Assembly (NCBI RefSeq): GCF_022539315.1 | Contig: NC_066313.1 | Coordinates: 30,603,059 to 30,667,058, forward strand | Source: Serinus canaria | Taxonomy: Eukaryota > Chordata > Aves > Passeriformes > Fringillidae | Length of the DNA: 64,000 nt | Direction of reading: 5' to 3' | Shown here: piece by piece, positions 1-13,174 of the stretch | How positions within the stretch are numbered: position 1 is the stretch's first letter | Layout of the letters: the number at the start of each line of letters is the position of its first letter | Program-made: the position numbers and the translations under genes | The notes under the pieces: model-generated | Databases searched by the model: none | Told to the model about the DNA's origin: nothing | Seen by the model: the letters and a program-made list of their open reading frames with translations, nothing else

Positions 1-1020
1 TTTCAGCTCAGATTCTTGGCTAAAGGACAAAAGGCTTGGCAATGTGGTACAACATTGCACATACATAGACACACAGAGATAATTTCATATTTTCTGCTTC
101 CCTCCTCAGATTTCTCTCTTCCAGCCATCAGCTTCTCTGCTAACCTTGAAAACTGCAAGGAATTTCATTCTGTGGCTTGTGTTTCCTCCAAAGCAGAATT
201 GCAGGACCTCAGTTCCTCCCTAGAAATTATGTCTCCTGGAGTCATTATTCCCTCTTGGCCTCAAACCACTTCCTGCAATTTCAGAGCCACTGAGAACAGC
301 AGTTTCAAATTATCTATTAACCCATGAAGGCTAAGCCAGTGAGGATTCACCAGAGCTCCTTTTGATGCATTTTTCTTTTGTCGCACTTTTCTTTCTTCCT
401 ATCCCGAAACTTTGAAATAGAACTGAAAAGATTCTTCCTCAGACGAGTTTTGGCCCATTTTACAGACTTTATCCTCTGAATATTGTTTTATTTCCACCTC
501 CAGACAACTGCAGACTACCATTGACCAAATCTATCCTTCTTGAAAAGTTCTGATGACCTGTAAAAGCTGAAACGTTAACTATCAAAACCCCTGGGTATAG
601 CCACAAATGATTATGTAAGGCTCAAGGCTCAATGCCAGATGAACAGACGACAGACCCATTTATCATCAGTAGGAACAGGCACATTAGTTGGCTATGATAG
701 CAGTACCGTCCTTCAGCATTAACAAAACTCTTCTTGATTCTGAATGTTTCCCCAGAACACCCTTTATTAAATAAGATAAATAATACTGAGGCCAAGAGTC
801 ACACTGCTTCATCTCAGAAAACTCAATTATTTATGAATACTTCCCAGACTCAAGCTTGGTAACCTGTCAGGCTGGCAAAGAGAGCTTTTTGGTCTACTGA
901 CTAAACATTATTATTCTACACAGATGTTAGAGAATCAACAACAGAGAAACAAAAACACATTAGTCCTGAAAAGCTTCTGGACTGGGGGAAGAGTGCTTGA
1001 ACACTCAAACAGTTTATCTA
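1..1020. other. Unique non-coding stretch
   Basis: No repeat, RNA gene or exon is recognised. A frame of 103 codons at 16-327 on the plus strand has no known domain, and its serine- and phenylalanine-rich content follows the pyrimidine-rich DNA beneath it. I treat it as chance. Confidence 0.6.
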
Positions 1021-1166
1021 GAAAGGCTGCGGAGACTCCATCCTTGGCAACATTCAAAACATGAGTGGACATATCCCTGGGCTCTTGTGGCTGACACTGC
1101 TTTGAGCAGTGTGTGTTGGACTAGATGATATCCAAGCTCCCTTCAAGCCTCTGTGATATTCTGTAG
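1021..1166 (+). mobile_element. CR1 LINE, 3' end fragment, sense
   Basis: The segment reads as the CR1 3' terminal region: a 'gagactccatccttgg' block, then 'acattcaaaac', then 'ttggactagatgat', then 'cccttcaagcct' before a decayed tail 'tgatattctgtag'. This is the CR1 class with a 'ctgcttgagcag' block before the terminal consensus. The 5' side is missing, as is usual for CR1 insertions, and no coding part remains. Many substitutions against the pattern suggest an old copy. Confidence 0.8.
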
Positions 1167-4100
1167 TTTTGAGTCCATGAGATGAAGCCACAGTAGTGAA
1201 TTCCTCAGTTTCTGTTCTGGGCTCTTCCATGTACTCACACAAAAGCCAAAATACTTCTAACTGGCTACTGCTTCCAGCCGTTTAACCATGCAAAGAGGAA
1301 TACAATCCTAGGAGACCCTCATGACAATTTTCTTGCATGCAGCTGAGAATGTGAAGTAACCCATGGCCACCATTTGGTATGTTACCTGCAGAATTCCCCT
1401 GCAGTTAAGTGAAATCTTCTCTAAAACAATTTGACCCTATTTGACAGTTGCTATGCAAATATTTTTAGTATGATTCCAGGCACACTGTTTGTGTGGCATC
1501 ATTGTCACCACGGATAGTACAAAAGCAGTGATACACTCCAATAACTCTGCATGAGAATGGAGAAAGTAAAAGGAAGATCATTTTACTGGAATACTGACTG
1601 CATGCTCAAACTAGTAGAAACAAATGTTTCTTTCAAAATTGACTTCACCGTCTTCTTGAGTTGCCAATAAATGGTTCTGTGACCCATTTCATTGAAGGAA
1701 GAGCTCAAAAGTAGTACAGCAATACTTCATGGAACTCAAAGAGGATCCTCTGGTCCATCTTGCCGACACAATTTCTACCTTGTGGTCACAAGTTGCTACC
1801 TTGCCTGCACTTGATATACACAGATTTTGATGTTATCAACACCCCTCTCCATATAGCTTGTTAGCTAATTATGTGTTCATCCTACTATAAATGACATTTT
1901 CCCCATCCTTCTATCCCCTTTTGATCTTGATAAGACGGAGAATTGTTTTTTTCTTTCTCCCCCAAGGGGCATGGGGAGTTTTCCTAAGAATGATACAGTA
2001 TTTCTTCACACTTGGAATGGAGCCTTCTGTTTGCACACAGTACTGGGGAATTTTCAGTGCTGACACCAGTCAGCCGGCATGCACACTCTATACCTGCATA
2101 GCCAAAGGAACTGGCAGATGGTTGGTGACAAAAGGAGCATCCCATGGAGCTGCAGGAGAACCATCTCAACAGATCCAAGATTTCAGAGCCTGAAAGACAC
2201 CATGCACAGCCCAACTGTAAGAATGCTCAGCATTCAGCCAGAATCAAGGCAGGTGCTTGAAATGTTTGCCAGGACTCACTCATTCAAACATGTTCAGTCT
2301 CCAAGATGGAAATAAATCTAGCAAATGGGTGTGCAATGCTTTTACAAAGAGATGTAAGAGCAATCACCTGGTATAGGACCACCTTTTCTCAGTGACTTTT
2401 GGAAGCTGGAGGACTGACTTATAAAAATTGTCCCTCCCAGGCTTCCAGCAGGAGGAATTGTCCCTTCCAGCAGGAGAGCTAGTGAGAGTAAGTGGGAGTA
2501 ATGAGAATGTATGATTTTGAATGTAGGAGTGCCTGAAAAAGATGTGTTACCAAGCAGGTCTCATTTCAGCACGGGTCTCCAGGACTCAAAATCTGCCATT
2601 CCACAGCATTTGGTGGGCACCATTTCACAGGAGAGGGGTGACTGCTGATGGTCCAGTGCTGCATAAACACTTGAGTTGTAAGCCTGGCTGATGAGACTGG
2701 AGAGGAGGGAGTCAAAACTATTGAGCTCAATATGTTAGAATTCTCAGATTTGGATCAGTTCTGCTCTCTGCTTGACAGCTTCATATTTCATATCATCCTA
2801 CCCTTAGCAGACAAGTGACACACCTGGAGTTTTGTCTCCCATTTAAACTTTATAAAGAAAAATGTGGATTTTTTCTGCATCTTTCCTTCCTGAAGTTGAT
2901 GGCAGACTAAGGAGGAAGCATTTAGCTACTTGCTTCTCACTAATTATTTATTTCTTAACTCCCCTCAAATTTTTCCAGTACCTCAGCTCCTGCTAAAAAT
3001 TTCCCATGCTGCAGCTACAATGCACTGACATGATTCAAAGTTCTTGTTAAGCAACGGTAAACCTGTCCCAAATGTGTGGAGCTTCTTCCTTCTACAAAAG
3101 AAATGAACCATAGCAATGATCATTGCAGCTAATCTGTCTTCAGACTCAGGAAGATTCTTCTGCACCTCTGCATTTAAGAAGATGACCTTTATCAGATGTA
3201 AGGCCTACAAATATTTTCTGACTGTGTAAGGCAAACTACAAATATAGGATTTGATGTACAAATGTAACAGCCCTTCTCTTATCATACATCAGCCAGTGTA
3301 GCACAGATGCAATGCTGCAGAAAGTAAAGCATAAAATAGAGGAAACAAACATAAAAACTAGTTTATAACTTGCCAATGGGAAGAAGAGACCAACTAAAAC
3401 GGTAGTGAAGGTCCAATGGAATACCATGGAGTTAGTCTCGTTGAGGAATGAAGGAAAGACATGAACAATACTAACTCTCTAAATGCAAACACTGAGTGGG
3501 AGAGGTGGTGCTTCTGTGATCTGCTAACAAGAGTAAGAGTTCTCTGAATAAGCTCTGCTGAATAAGCAACTGGACTAGCTGGTGTAGGGAGCAGTGTGCA
3601 CACTGATGCCCTAGGGAATGAATTTCATGATCAGGGGACCCTGAGACATGCTTCAGTTTTCTCATAATGAGTGGACTGAGTGTGTTCATCAAAATTGAGA
3701 TTTCAGGGCTCAAAGTTCAAAAAGCTACCAGAGGTGACATAATTTCCCTGCTTCCTCCTTCTCTTGTCCCTTCCAAAAACAACCCCACTATATTTTTTTT
3801 TCTTGCCACTTGACTGAAATCACCTGGGGGTTAATTATCTTTCTGGGATGAAAACCATATGCTGTTTTATGTTCTTGCATAAGGTTAAGCTGAATATGAT
3901 GAAACCGATCAATTAAATCTTGTGGGAAGAGAAGGGAAGGGAGGGTGAAGACTGGCCAGGAGTTAGTGTTCCCATTTACTGACAATGTAATCCAAGGTAA
4001 CAGATAAATATTAAAATTTGCTTGCTCACAAGGAAAAGAGCAGAGAAAATGTTGCCTGTATCACCATAAAATGAAGCTGGGGAACACTAAAGTGGGGAAT

Positions 4101-6487
4101 ATTAATGTAAACAAGAAGGGGGAAAGGACTGCTTATGAATGGCTAGACTCAGACTATGAAAAGGTCATTTTATTTAAAAAAACAATTTTTCTGTGTATTT
4201 GATTTTGGATTTTTTTTGTTTGTTTTTTTTTTTTTTTACCTTGCAGCTTGGCCACTGCTTTGAACATTGACAGATATTTTGAACATGCAGATACTGCGCT
4301 GATGTGCATTTATAAACCCAGCCTGTTGTGTGGGTCTACACCTGTCATTTCATTTCAGTGCAGGAACAGTCCTCTAAAATGTTAGCCTGATTTTCCAATC
4401 TATCTGGCATGCGAGGCTGGTTCTTATCACTGTGGATGGTTTTCCTTCAAGCTAAAATATGGATTTTTTTGTGCAGGGATCAAAAAGAAGAAAAAACAGA
4501 CATGGAAATGCTCCACTAAGTCTCATGCTTGTAAAATTCCACGCATACAGAAATTGCATGTGGAAAGAAGATCTACAGCCACATGCAAGTTACTAAAGGC
4601 AAACAGTGCAACATAAGCTTAGAGCTGTTTACAAGTAAATTCTTCATAACTCCTAAGCCAAAAACTTTGTTGCCTGAATAATTTCCTTGTCAAAGAGAAA
4701 TATTTCTTTGCCAGTGAGAAAGAATAATTCCAAGAATCATCCAACCCCCAGCCCTGCAGAGTTTAGGTTGTACACGGGTTAACATTTCAGTGCAGTTACA
4801 CTCCCTCAGCAGCTAGCATTTGGAGAGTGTGTTACTGAAAAGAAATAAGCACAAACATACACAGATGTCTACTGTTCTGGGTTCAAATAACCCTTGTGGA
4901 GTAAGAGTGGTGTATATACATATGGGTGTGCACGTGTGTGGGCATGCATGGGAAAGCAAAAAGAGCTTTATTTTTATTCTGAATCCCACCTAAACAAAGA
5001 TCCTAATGTTATCCCTTGGAATGAGGTAAGAAATATGATCATTTGGTTCCAAGACCTGCCTGAAAATACAGTTTTTGTAGCCCTGAATGAGCAGCAGCCA
5101 AAGTAAAAGAGATCAGATGAACTGCATTTAGAAGTGATGCAGTGAACTGGTACAAGGGGAAAGTGCTTTTAGTGATCGATATGAAAACAGGGGGCTTTCA
5201 TCTAACCACAGTGAGGATGGCAAAGAGGAATTTGGGCAATATAATATGGGATAAAAGGGTGGATAGCCTCTTATTTCAACCTAAAGACTTAATGATGCTT
5301 ATTAAAAGGTTGTTACCTGGTTTCATGGAAGAATTATTGCCCTCAACCCATTTCCTTAGAGTGAATGACCTGACAGGGAAAACCAAGTTTACTTAAGTCC
5401 TTGGTCCTTGTTATGGAAATGTTCTCATTTTCCCGTGACTTTGCCAGAAGACCAACCCATGCAAACCAGCAAGACACCGTGCAATTCCCCAGGCAGCACG
5501 CTCATATTACAGCACTTGGGTCATTAGATATTACACTTTGATTCACATAACAACTATTTAGATTCAGGTCAATGTTACAAATAAGTGACAGCTTTGAAAC
5601 AGCAAAGTGTTCTCATGCTTAAAAAAATGCACTGGGCCAAAGTCATGTCTGGAGGAGACACACTGAAGACAATGAACTTCCAGCAGGTGAGCCAGGCTGC
5701 ACATTTCTGCTGGGGAAATCTTTCCACCACTGCAGCATTTCATTACTGCTGTCATTTTCTCTATGAATTATTGCCTTCTTGTCAGATTTACCTCCCCTTC
5801 CACTTGAAAACAGTCATCTGGGGAATAGGACAGCAATAAAACAAAACCTCCTAGAGGTTAATGTTGCAACGACAACAACAAAAACAGGAGCTGGTCTACC
5901 TCTTCAACTAGGGGACCAAACCACATGGTAGTGGTTCAGCTACAAGAGTTCAATCTGTCTGCATCTAAATATAATAGGCTGCACTGCTTTTCTGGCACTG
6001 GATAACAACAAAGTGCTTTGAACTCACAGTTACTAGATTTGTTTAAGGCTATTTGGTGTGTGTCAAGACTTAAAGTTCTTTAGCAGTGTGCCATTCCTCT
6101 GCCATTAAAAAATATATTAATTTGGTTTTCAATTAATGTTAGTAAGTCCGATATGGCTTTGACTATGAGTATACAAGGTGCCAGTATTTCTACAATTCTA
6201 CAGTAAAGAGACATGGGGCAGAGATATGTTCTGGGAGTCAGGAAACCAGAGAATCAAAATGCCCTTCTTCTTCTTAACAGAACTCATTCAATTGGCCTTT
6301 TCTGGTAAAAGAACTATCTTCTCACTTTTCGTAAAACAAACTGTAGTTTAGCTACAGTTAACTGGGCCAAATCTATGAAAAGCTATTATTTCTCCTCTAT
6401 TCCACCTAAATATGTTTGTCATACATGTGAAACCTAACTCTGGAGTTAAGTCTAACCAGAACCCACAGGGTTCTACCCTAGATGTAG
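1167..6487. other. Long unique AT-rich stretch
   Basis: No repeat family or exon is recognised over 5.3 kb. It contains an interrupted T-rich run at 4210-4237, an alternating purine-pyrimidine patch near 4911-4950, and two open frames of 70 and 84 codons at 4894-5106 and 5142-5396 (plus strand) with no recognisable domain. The two frames are separated by stops and show no convincing exon structure. Confidence 0.55.
4911..4950. repeat. Alternating purine-pyrimidine (TG/TA) patch
   Basis: Three short alternating runs follow each other: TA/CA-type at 4911-4924, GT-type at 4926-4940 and GCATGCATG at 4942-4950. The middle run holds CACGTG at 4931-4936, a palindromic E-box core. This is low-complexity DNA of the kind that can adopt Z-form. 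No function is claimed. Confidence 0.5.
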
Positions 6488-6540
6488 ATTCATAGAATTA
6501 TTTGGGTGAAAAAAGACTTCCAAGATCACTGAGTGTAAAA
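6488..6540 (-). mobile_element. CR1 LINE, short 3' end, antisense
   Basis: 'attcatagaatta' followed by 'aagacttccaagatcac' is the reverse complement of the last ~50 bases of a CR1 of the 'cttttccaacct...attctatgatt' class. Only the extreme 3' end is recognisable. The downstream sequence no longer matches anything I know. Confidence 0.65.
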
Positions 6541-7166
6541 TACCTTTCGAATTGCAAAATGGAGGAAATGTTTTTAGGTTAAATATTTTGAATTATGTAG
6601 AACATGTGAGAACATTTCTTTAGAAATTACCATGGCATGGAATCAAGCCATAATTGAATGAAATCAAAGAGTATTTCCTATGTTGCCTTCCTTGAATAGT
6701 CATTTATGAACCAGAAAGTGAATGCACAAAAAATCCTAAATCACAGCCAATCACACCAGCAAAACTCTGACACTTCTTCACACTACTAAGTGGCTAAGAA
6801 ACTAGAACGACTGCAACAGGAGATGAAATCCAACTTTACTGGAACAAATTGTGCTTTAAATTACGTTGGTGCAGTGCCACAGAAGTCAATGGGATATAAC
6901 CTTCACAGCTAATGAAAGAGGTCCACTAAATTTGTCCTAGTCATCTTGGCTGCAGAACCCCTTTGCAAACTCTGTGCACAGCCTCTTGTTCCCTCTATTA
7001 GAATAAGTAAAAGATTTTCAGTTAAAATATAAGCTATTGAATTTCAGAGTCACCCTTTTTCAGTAACTCCTTAAGTAAATAATGACAGTACACTGGAAAG
7101 TACAGACCAGATTTACATGAAGACTGCTAGGACTTGAATTTAACTCATCGCAGTTTGTAACTTTCT
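6541..7166. other. Unique stretch, nothing recognised
   Basis: AT-rich sequence between two CR1 fragments. No exon, RNA gene or repeat is recognised. Confidence 0.55.
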
Positions 7167-7478
7167 TGTGAGGGGAAGAGGGACAAACACTGGTCCTCTC
7201 TGTGGTGACCAGTGATAGGACCCCAGAGAATGCCTTGTCAGCAGAGGTGTAGGTTGGATATAAGATACAGGTTCTTCATCCAGAGAGTGGCTAGGCACTG
7301 TCACAGGCTCCCCAGCGAAGTGGTAACAGCACCAGCCTCACAGAGTTCAAGAAGTGTTTGCACGATGCTGTAAGGAACGTGTGCGACTCCTGGGAATGAT
7401 GCTGTGCAGGGCCAGGAGCTGACTCAGTGATCCCCGTGGGCCCCTTCCAACTCAGCTTATGCCAGGATCCTGTGAAAT
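7167..7478 (+). mobile_element. CR1 LINE, 3' fragment, sense
   Basis: Landmarks in order are a 'ctggtgaccagtgatagga'-like block, 'ggttggatataag' (the reading of a conserved RLDIR-type segment at the end of ORF2), 'ggcactg...caggctcccc' (HWNRLP-type segment), 'agttcaagaagtgtttg', 'tgtgcagggccaggagctga' and 'ccccttccaactcag'. The copy includes the last part of the ORF2 coding tail and the 3' untranslated region, but stops and indels break the reading frame. It belongs to the same class as the copy at 42458-42690, which carries the 'gggccaggagctggactcagtgatcc' terminus. Confidence 0.85.
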
Positions 7479-8611
7479 CAAAGTCCTTTAACCATGGGAT
7501 CTCTTTGTAAAGAAGCAGATTTACTATAAGGTGTAGGAGGCTGGCAAGCATTTCAGGGCATTGCCCAGTGCATCCTGGTTACTGCTTATGTGACTGCAAG
7601 AGGAATTGTGGAGCAGATCCTCGTCTCTTGCCTCCTTCCCTTCCAGATCAGATCTGATTCTAGGCCTAAATATGGTAGTGAGGTAAATAAATTCCTGAGA
7701 CGGTTACACCTAACATTTATGATGTGGCAGACATTCACCTGATGATCCTCTCAAATACACACTTCAGAAATGACTACAGAAATTAGTTTATTTATTCTTA
7801 AAGAAACTGATTCAGTTGACAAGGGGAAGGAAGGAGGCAGTGAAAATAATGAGAAAATAATAACTATCATTATCCATAAGTATTAAAGCCGATTAACAGA
7901 TTATGAGATAAAAAAGCAAATGAAAATTCCATAGATTAAAGTTCTTACAGCATTAAGATTTTATTTCCTGTCAACTATTTAAGTTAATCACCATTCATTT
8001 TTCAGAGCTAAATAGCAAAAGAAATAAGATTCCTCTATTATTTGCCATACACTCAAGTTGTGCAGGGAGTCCAACGCGAATGGAATGTGGTGAAAAAGTC
8101 TCATCACGAGATAACTGAAGTTATGGCTAGAAAAGACTTACTAATCCATACCCCTGCCACTGCAATTTCCCCTCTTCTGTGGATCATCTGATGAAGTCTC
8201 CTACTCAAAAGGCTTAAAAGTGACTCAGTGATTTGAAATCTTCTGTTGTTAATTGACTAAATTATTTCTTTAGTGAAACCTCTTAGCAAGTAGTCTTGAA
8301 GTACTCTATGCTATACATCCCTACACAATCAGAAATACATTATGCATTAGAAAGGCATTTGAGCTCAGTGCAAGTGACAGAGATGGTAATTTCTTTTCAA
8401 TGCAAATAGCTCACTGCTTCCTTCCAATTTTAAACATTGGTGCATTTTTGTTCAGTAAATGCCACCTTCTTGCTATGTTCAACTTAGACAAGTGAAATAT
8501 TTTTCTGATTGTCGATTTATAGAATTTTGATGTCTGAAAGACCCACACAGGAAAGCACTTTAAATTAACAACTTCTACCCTTTCCTTGACGGTTCTCAGG
8601 AAACCATGAAG
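7479..8611. other. Unique stretch, nothing recognised
   Basis: About 1.1 kb of AT-rich DNA. No exon, RNA gene or repeat is recognised, and open frames are short. Confidence 0.55.
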
Positions 8612-8730
8612 TCCTAAAATGGCTTGGGTTGGAAGGGACCATAAAGATCAACCAGCTCCAACCCTTCTGCCACCTTCCACTACCTTCACTAGACCAAGTT
8701 TCTCAAAGCCCCGCACAACGTGGCCTGCAC
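8612..8730 (-). mobile_element. CR1 LINE, 3' end, antisense
   Basis: 'cttgggttggaagggacc' followed by 'agatcaaccagctccaaccc', 'actagaccaagtttctcaaag' and 'gtggcctgcac' is the reverse complement of a common CR1 3' untranslated class. The match fades after about 120 bases, so this is a short truncated insertion. Confidence 0.8.
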
Positions 8731-9239
8731 TATGAGTTCTGGTATTTACAAAGCATTTTGCACATTAAAACACTTTCTCTTTGGAAGACTGTATCACCAC
8801 TGCATTATCAACAATACAAAATAGTACCAGTGAAAAAGCCTGTATAATGGCTGGATAAACATTAACTTATTCTGCTGAACAGAAGAGTGTACACATGCAG
8901 CCCTTTCAGCTAAAAGGCTGAAATCAATTATAAAACCACTGTGTTGAAACACCAGTAGAAGGTGGCAGAAAATCACAAGGTATTAATGGTAATGCTTATT
9001 TTCCACAGAAGTTCAGAAAATAACTTCATTTGAAGTCATAATTGTATGTCTAATACAACCAGCAACAAACCAGATACTTGCAGGATACCTCAGGTCATCA
9101 GAAGCACAAAATGCACAATTTGAAAACACAGGTTACTGTATTTGATTTCATTTAAATTTAAAAGAGGTAACTGTACAAATGCCAGAACAAATTAAGTTCT
9201 GTTCAACTTTTCCTGCTGACATCTCCTTCTATCAGTGTA
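8731..9239. other. Unique stretch, nothing recognised
   Basis: About 0.5 kb of AT-rich DNA between CR1-type segments. No feature is recognised. Confidence 0.5.
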
Positions 9240-9680
9240 AATAGGTGACCATGTCTGGGAGCAATTTCTTAGCCACACTGCAGAAGGAATTTCTTCCTGC
9301 TTTGAAGCTCAAATTTTCTCTTGTTTAACATAATCCTATCATGCTTGTCTTTGTCACCTTAGGATAAGAAAAACAATCTTTTGCCTTTATCCTCTGAGAG
9401 CAGGACTTTCTGTTTCCTACCAAGCCAGGTTGTTCCGCCCCTTAATGATTTTTGTTGCCGTTCTTGGAATTCCCTTCAATTTGTCAACATCCATCACTAT
9501 ATCCAAGGTGCAATCTCATCACTTCTGTACAGCAAGAAAATCACCTCCCTATGGACAAAGGAATGACGACACTGCACATACAGACCAAAGTCACAACATC
9601 CGTCTTTGTAATCCTCTAGCATTGCAGCATGCAGATATACCATTTGCTGTCTGCTCAAACCCCAAGGCCTCCTCTGACAT
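9240..9680 (-). mobile_element. Possible ancient CR1-like LINE, antisense
   Basis: Several blocks lie in the order expected for an antisense CR1: 'aatttcttcctgctttgaag' (3' untranslated region), a 'gttgccgttcttggaattcc' block (compare the usual 'gcccttctctggac' segment), 'tatccaaggtgcaatctcat' (compare the 'actccaggtgcggtctcac' segment), and 'agaaaatcacctccct'. Each block is strongly diverged. The order is the evidence rather than any single match. It could also be another old L3/CR1-group LINE or chance. Confidence 0.42.
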
Positions 9681-12175
9681 TTCTGCTTTTCAGGTATCTT
9701 TGTCTAACTTAATAACTGTGCTTTAGATTATTTCCCTCTCAGATTCATTAGCCTACATTTTTCTAGGTCAGATCTCACTCTCTCAGTTAAAGCACATATT
9801 TATTCCATGTCCCATTCTCCTTGCACTGTTTTTTAATAATTAAACATAGTATGTTATTTCAAGGCAGAAGCTGGAAGATCCTTATTAAGATTTGGACAGG
9901 ATTTGATCAGAGTATTTCAGTCCTTTTATCCTTTTATGTCTTGCATTGATTCAGCTGGGTGCTACACCCATGACCACTGCTGGACCACTCTTTTTTTTTT
10001 TGTCAGTGCGACTGCCTGTAGAGTTCCAAAAGGCAGCCCTGGAGCTCTCTCTTAGCTTTGCTTGTTATCCAGAAGGAAAAATGCAATCATCTTACTAATT
10101 GTAGACAATCCACTCCTGAACAAGTCTAAGCCCTTCCACAGTCAAAAGAATTAAAAAATGGACACATCCAGGTTACAACTAGTCTCATCCCTAAATATGC
10201 ATCAAAACCAAGTTTAACAAGCTACACCCTCGAAATGTTTGTTTCATTTCAATGGACATGGGGTGAGTCCAGTAGACCTGGCCATAGATACATAAACAGA
10301 AACAAACAATAGCAGATAATTGTGGACATCTTTGACATCATAAATTACTCTTTCATTTGTTTCTATCTACTAAAACATAAAAGCATAAAAACTTCTTTAT
10401 ATTTAGCTCTTGTTTTCTCACATCATAAATTTTTTCATCTGTGTAACTTAGGAGCATTTTTGGTGATCCATGTTTAACAGTGAGTTTTACCCAGCAGATT
10501 TCTAGGCAGTTAAAATAGTACTTGAGTACTATATTCTTTATCCAGTTTTTGAATAATTGCTCTAAATATTTTTTTTCAAGTCTTGCGACAGATGCCTACT
10601 GATATCTTTCATCGTCTGTAATTAAATCTCAAGTATTCCACTTGCTGCTATTCATTATCAAATTGTATCTCAGTGCCATTACAAACATGATATTCATTAT
10701 TTCAGTATATAGTGGTAATATAAAAAAATAAATGAAGCAGCACAAAAAAAAAACTACCCCTCTCATATATTTACTGCCTTATAAACTTATGTTGGAGATA
10801 TTTCTCTCAATGGTATACAGAAGAGTTTTCAAGTGTTTCTTGCATCATTTCACTAAGAAAAGTTAAGATAGTTTACCACAACTATAACTGCAACAGCCAA
10901 CTGTTACACAGATTTTTAACTTAATAAATCTATTACAAACTGAAGAGTTGAAGGTGAAATTCTGATCATAACCTGGCTTCTCAAGCTCTGCCATAAGATA
11001 GTCCCTGAATCCCATTAAACCTACCAGATATGACGATACTCACCCACCATATGATACTGTACATTAAGTTTATTTCAACATGGGAAATCTCTTTAAGTTT
11101 TATTATAGGAATAGCTATGATTTTTACTGTTTGTTTAACAACATGGAACATTCCATAAAGATCTGAAATCTTAATTACACTCCTCTACCTAATCCTCCAG
11201 GGAATTAATTGGAATAGCATATTAGGCACTTTTTTTTCAAGTTCCTGGAAGGGGTCTTCTGTTATCCGTTGCCATTTCCCACACTTTTTAAAATTAATCA
11301 AATCCAATGTAGTAAGTAGCCTTATAAGCCAGTGGGCTCCTGCTTTCTCACTAGTCTCAAAAATTTACGTTTACAGTGTAAGCTGTGTATCTTTTTAACA
11401 CCTGAAATGTTTTTGCAAAAAACAAAACTGGTTCTTTGTTGCAGTGATAGCAACAAATACCTTATTAATATGTGGTGCTAAAATGAACGACTATGCAGTA
11501 ACAATGCCCTATTCAGCAGGTTTATTCCCTTCTCTTTCACCATGTTCCTATTGATTTCAGTGGTAATCTTTATTGTAAAGCTGTCCTTACAGTTCCAACA
11601 TGGATGCAAGCAAAACTCCTTTCCTGTATGTACCTCCTCAAAGTAACTCTTTATTATGCTTCAAGTTTATGCATCAGTCTGCAGTATGAGGATTGAGTAT
11701 CTATCAATGAGTACATCATTTCAAGAGGATGATCGGGGAAAAATCGGGGAAAAAAATTATTCTTTTAAAGCATATCTCATTCAGAAATGTTGGAAAAATC
11801 CTGCTTAATTGTGAGACATCTTGTATTTAAAAAAAGTTCCTGATATAGGCCACTATATGAGACTACAGTAGAATGAGTTTCAAAATGAAGGGTACAGAAC
11901 TAAGTGAAAGCAGCAAAAACAGCAATGTCCATTCTGTGTATTTAACTATAACTACAAAGCAATTTTAATGTCAGACCATGGCATCCGGATACAGGTCAGC
12001 ACATCTCCTTGAATTAATTAACAGTATAAAAACTGATAGCATCTTAGGAATGTTGATTTTATTACTGAAAGTGACTGCTTTGTATGAAACTAAGAGTTTA
12101 AAATGTTCTATGTGAGAGCAAATTCCCAAATATTAGCATTAATGGTGTATTTTGGATGGTGCGGGCAGCAGTAGA
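9681..12175. other. Unique AT-rich stretch
   Basis: About 2.5 kb of AT-rich DNA with a T run near 9991-10001 and short A runs. No exon, repeat family or RNA gene is recognised. Confidence 0.5.
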
Positions 12176-12789
12176 ACAGAATCATAGAGTCATTAAAGTT
12201 TGAAAAGACTTTTAAGCCCATCAAGCCCAATCACCACCTTAGTACCACTGCCATGTACACCTTAGAGCCATGTCCCATACACAGACAGACACATCCATGT
12301 CTTTTTTGAACTTCCATGAAGGAGGATGTCTCCATAGAATGTGGACAGTCTGTTAAATATTTTTTCCTAAACTTCCCCTGGCACAGCCTGAGGCCATATC
12401 CTCTTGGCCTGTCACTTGTTGCCAGGAAACAGAAAGACACCCCACTGGCTACAAGCTCCTTTCAGGCAATTGTAGGGAGTGATAAGGTCCCCCCTGAGCC
12501 TCCTTTTCTCCAGGCTGAACACCCTCAGCTCCCTCAGCTTCTCCTCATCAGACCTGTGTTCCAGACTCTTCCTCAGCTCCACTGCCCTTTTCTGGACACA
12601 CCTAAGCACCTCAATGTTCTTACTGTACTGAGGGGTCCAAAAGAGAATGATTCAATCTGTGGCCTCACCAGTGCCAAGTACAGGGGGACAATCAATGTCC
12701 TGGTCCTGCTGGCCGCACTATTGCTGATACAGGCCATGATGCCACAGAGTTTCTTGGCCACCTGGACACTCTGCTGGCTCATGGTCAGA
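12176..12789 (-). mobile_element. CR1 LINE, longest copy here, antisense, ORF2 C-terminus broken
   Basis: The left edge 'acagaatcatagagtcatta' is the inverted CR1 tail. Moving right, the 3' untranslated region leads into the end of the reverse-transcriptase ORF on the minus strand. At 12412-12609 the frame reads an ...LRELRVFSLEKRRLRGDL... segment, the well-known CR1 ORF2 C-terminal stretch. At 12573-12782 an adjacent frame reads [17 protein letters not shown] then LVRPQIES, the segment just upstream. The two lie in different frames, so at least one frameshift separates them, and the coding part is dead. The 188-codon plus-strand frame over this copy is only its antisense shadow. The 5' end is truncated near 12789. 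Confidence 0.93.
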
Positions 12790-12989
12790 CCAGTCAGACA
12801 GCCTTATGAGATTCTACTAAAGGGACAAGTTTTTCCAAATTTTGGCTTTTTCACACACCATCATCACTGGAGAGCAAAATAAAGTCTGTCATGTGCCCTG
12901 GCTCTATGATCCAGGAAAAGCATATACACTGGGGAGAGTGTTTTTAACCTGCTCTTGTGTGACTGAAACTCCAAACATCGCAAACGTGA

Positions 12990-13174
12990 CGTGTGAAATA
13001 TCAGGAACAGGCTCCCCAGAGAAGTGGTGGAATTACCATCCCTGAAAGTGTTCAAAAAACTGAGTAGATATGGCCTTTAGTATTACAGTTTAATGGAGAC
13101 AGAGGTATTTTGTCAAAGGTTGGATTTGGCCATGTTGCAGATCTTTTCCAACCTTAATCATTCTATGATTCTAC
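12990..13174 (+). mobile_element. CR1 LINE, 3' end, sense
   Basis: 'aacaggctccccagagaagt' (HWNRLP-type coding tail) is followed by 'ggtggaattaccatccctga', 'gtgttcaaaaaactgagtag', 'tcttttccaaccttaatcat' and the tail 'tctatgattct'. It lies about 200 bases from the copy at 12176-12789 but in the opposite orientation, so it is a separate insertion. The middle of the 3' untranslated region is diverged. Confidence 0.88.

Noticed and set aside
4894..5396. Two frames of 70 and 84 codons as a possible split gene
   Set aside because: No domain, no convincing splice acceptor and donor pair, and different phases. A GTAAG near 5026 is expected by chance.
12316..12882. Longest open frame, 188 codons, plus strand
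   Set aside because: It lies antisense over a CR1 copy whose true coding strand (minus) shows the broken reverse-transcriptase tail.
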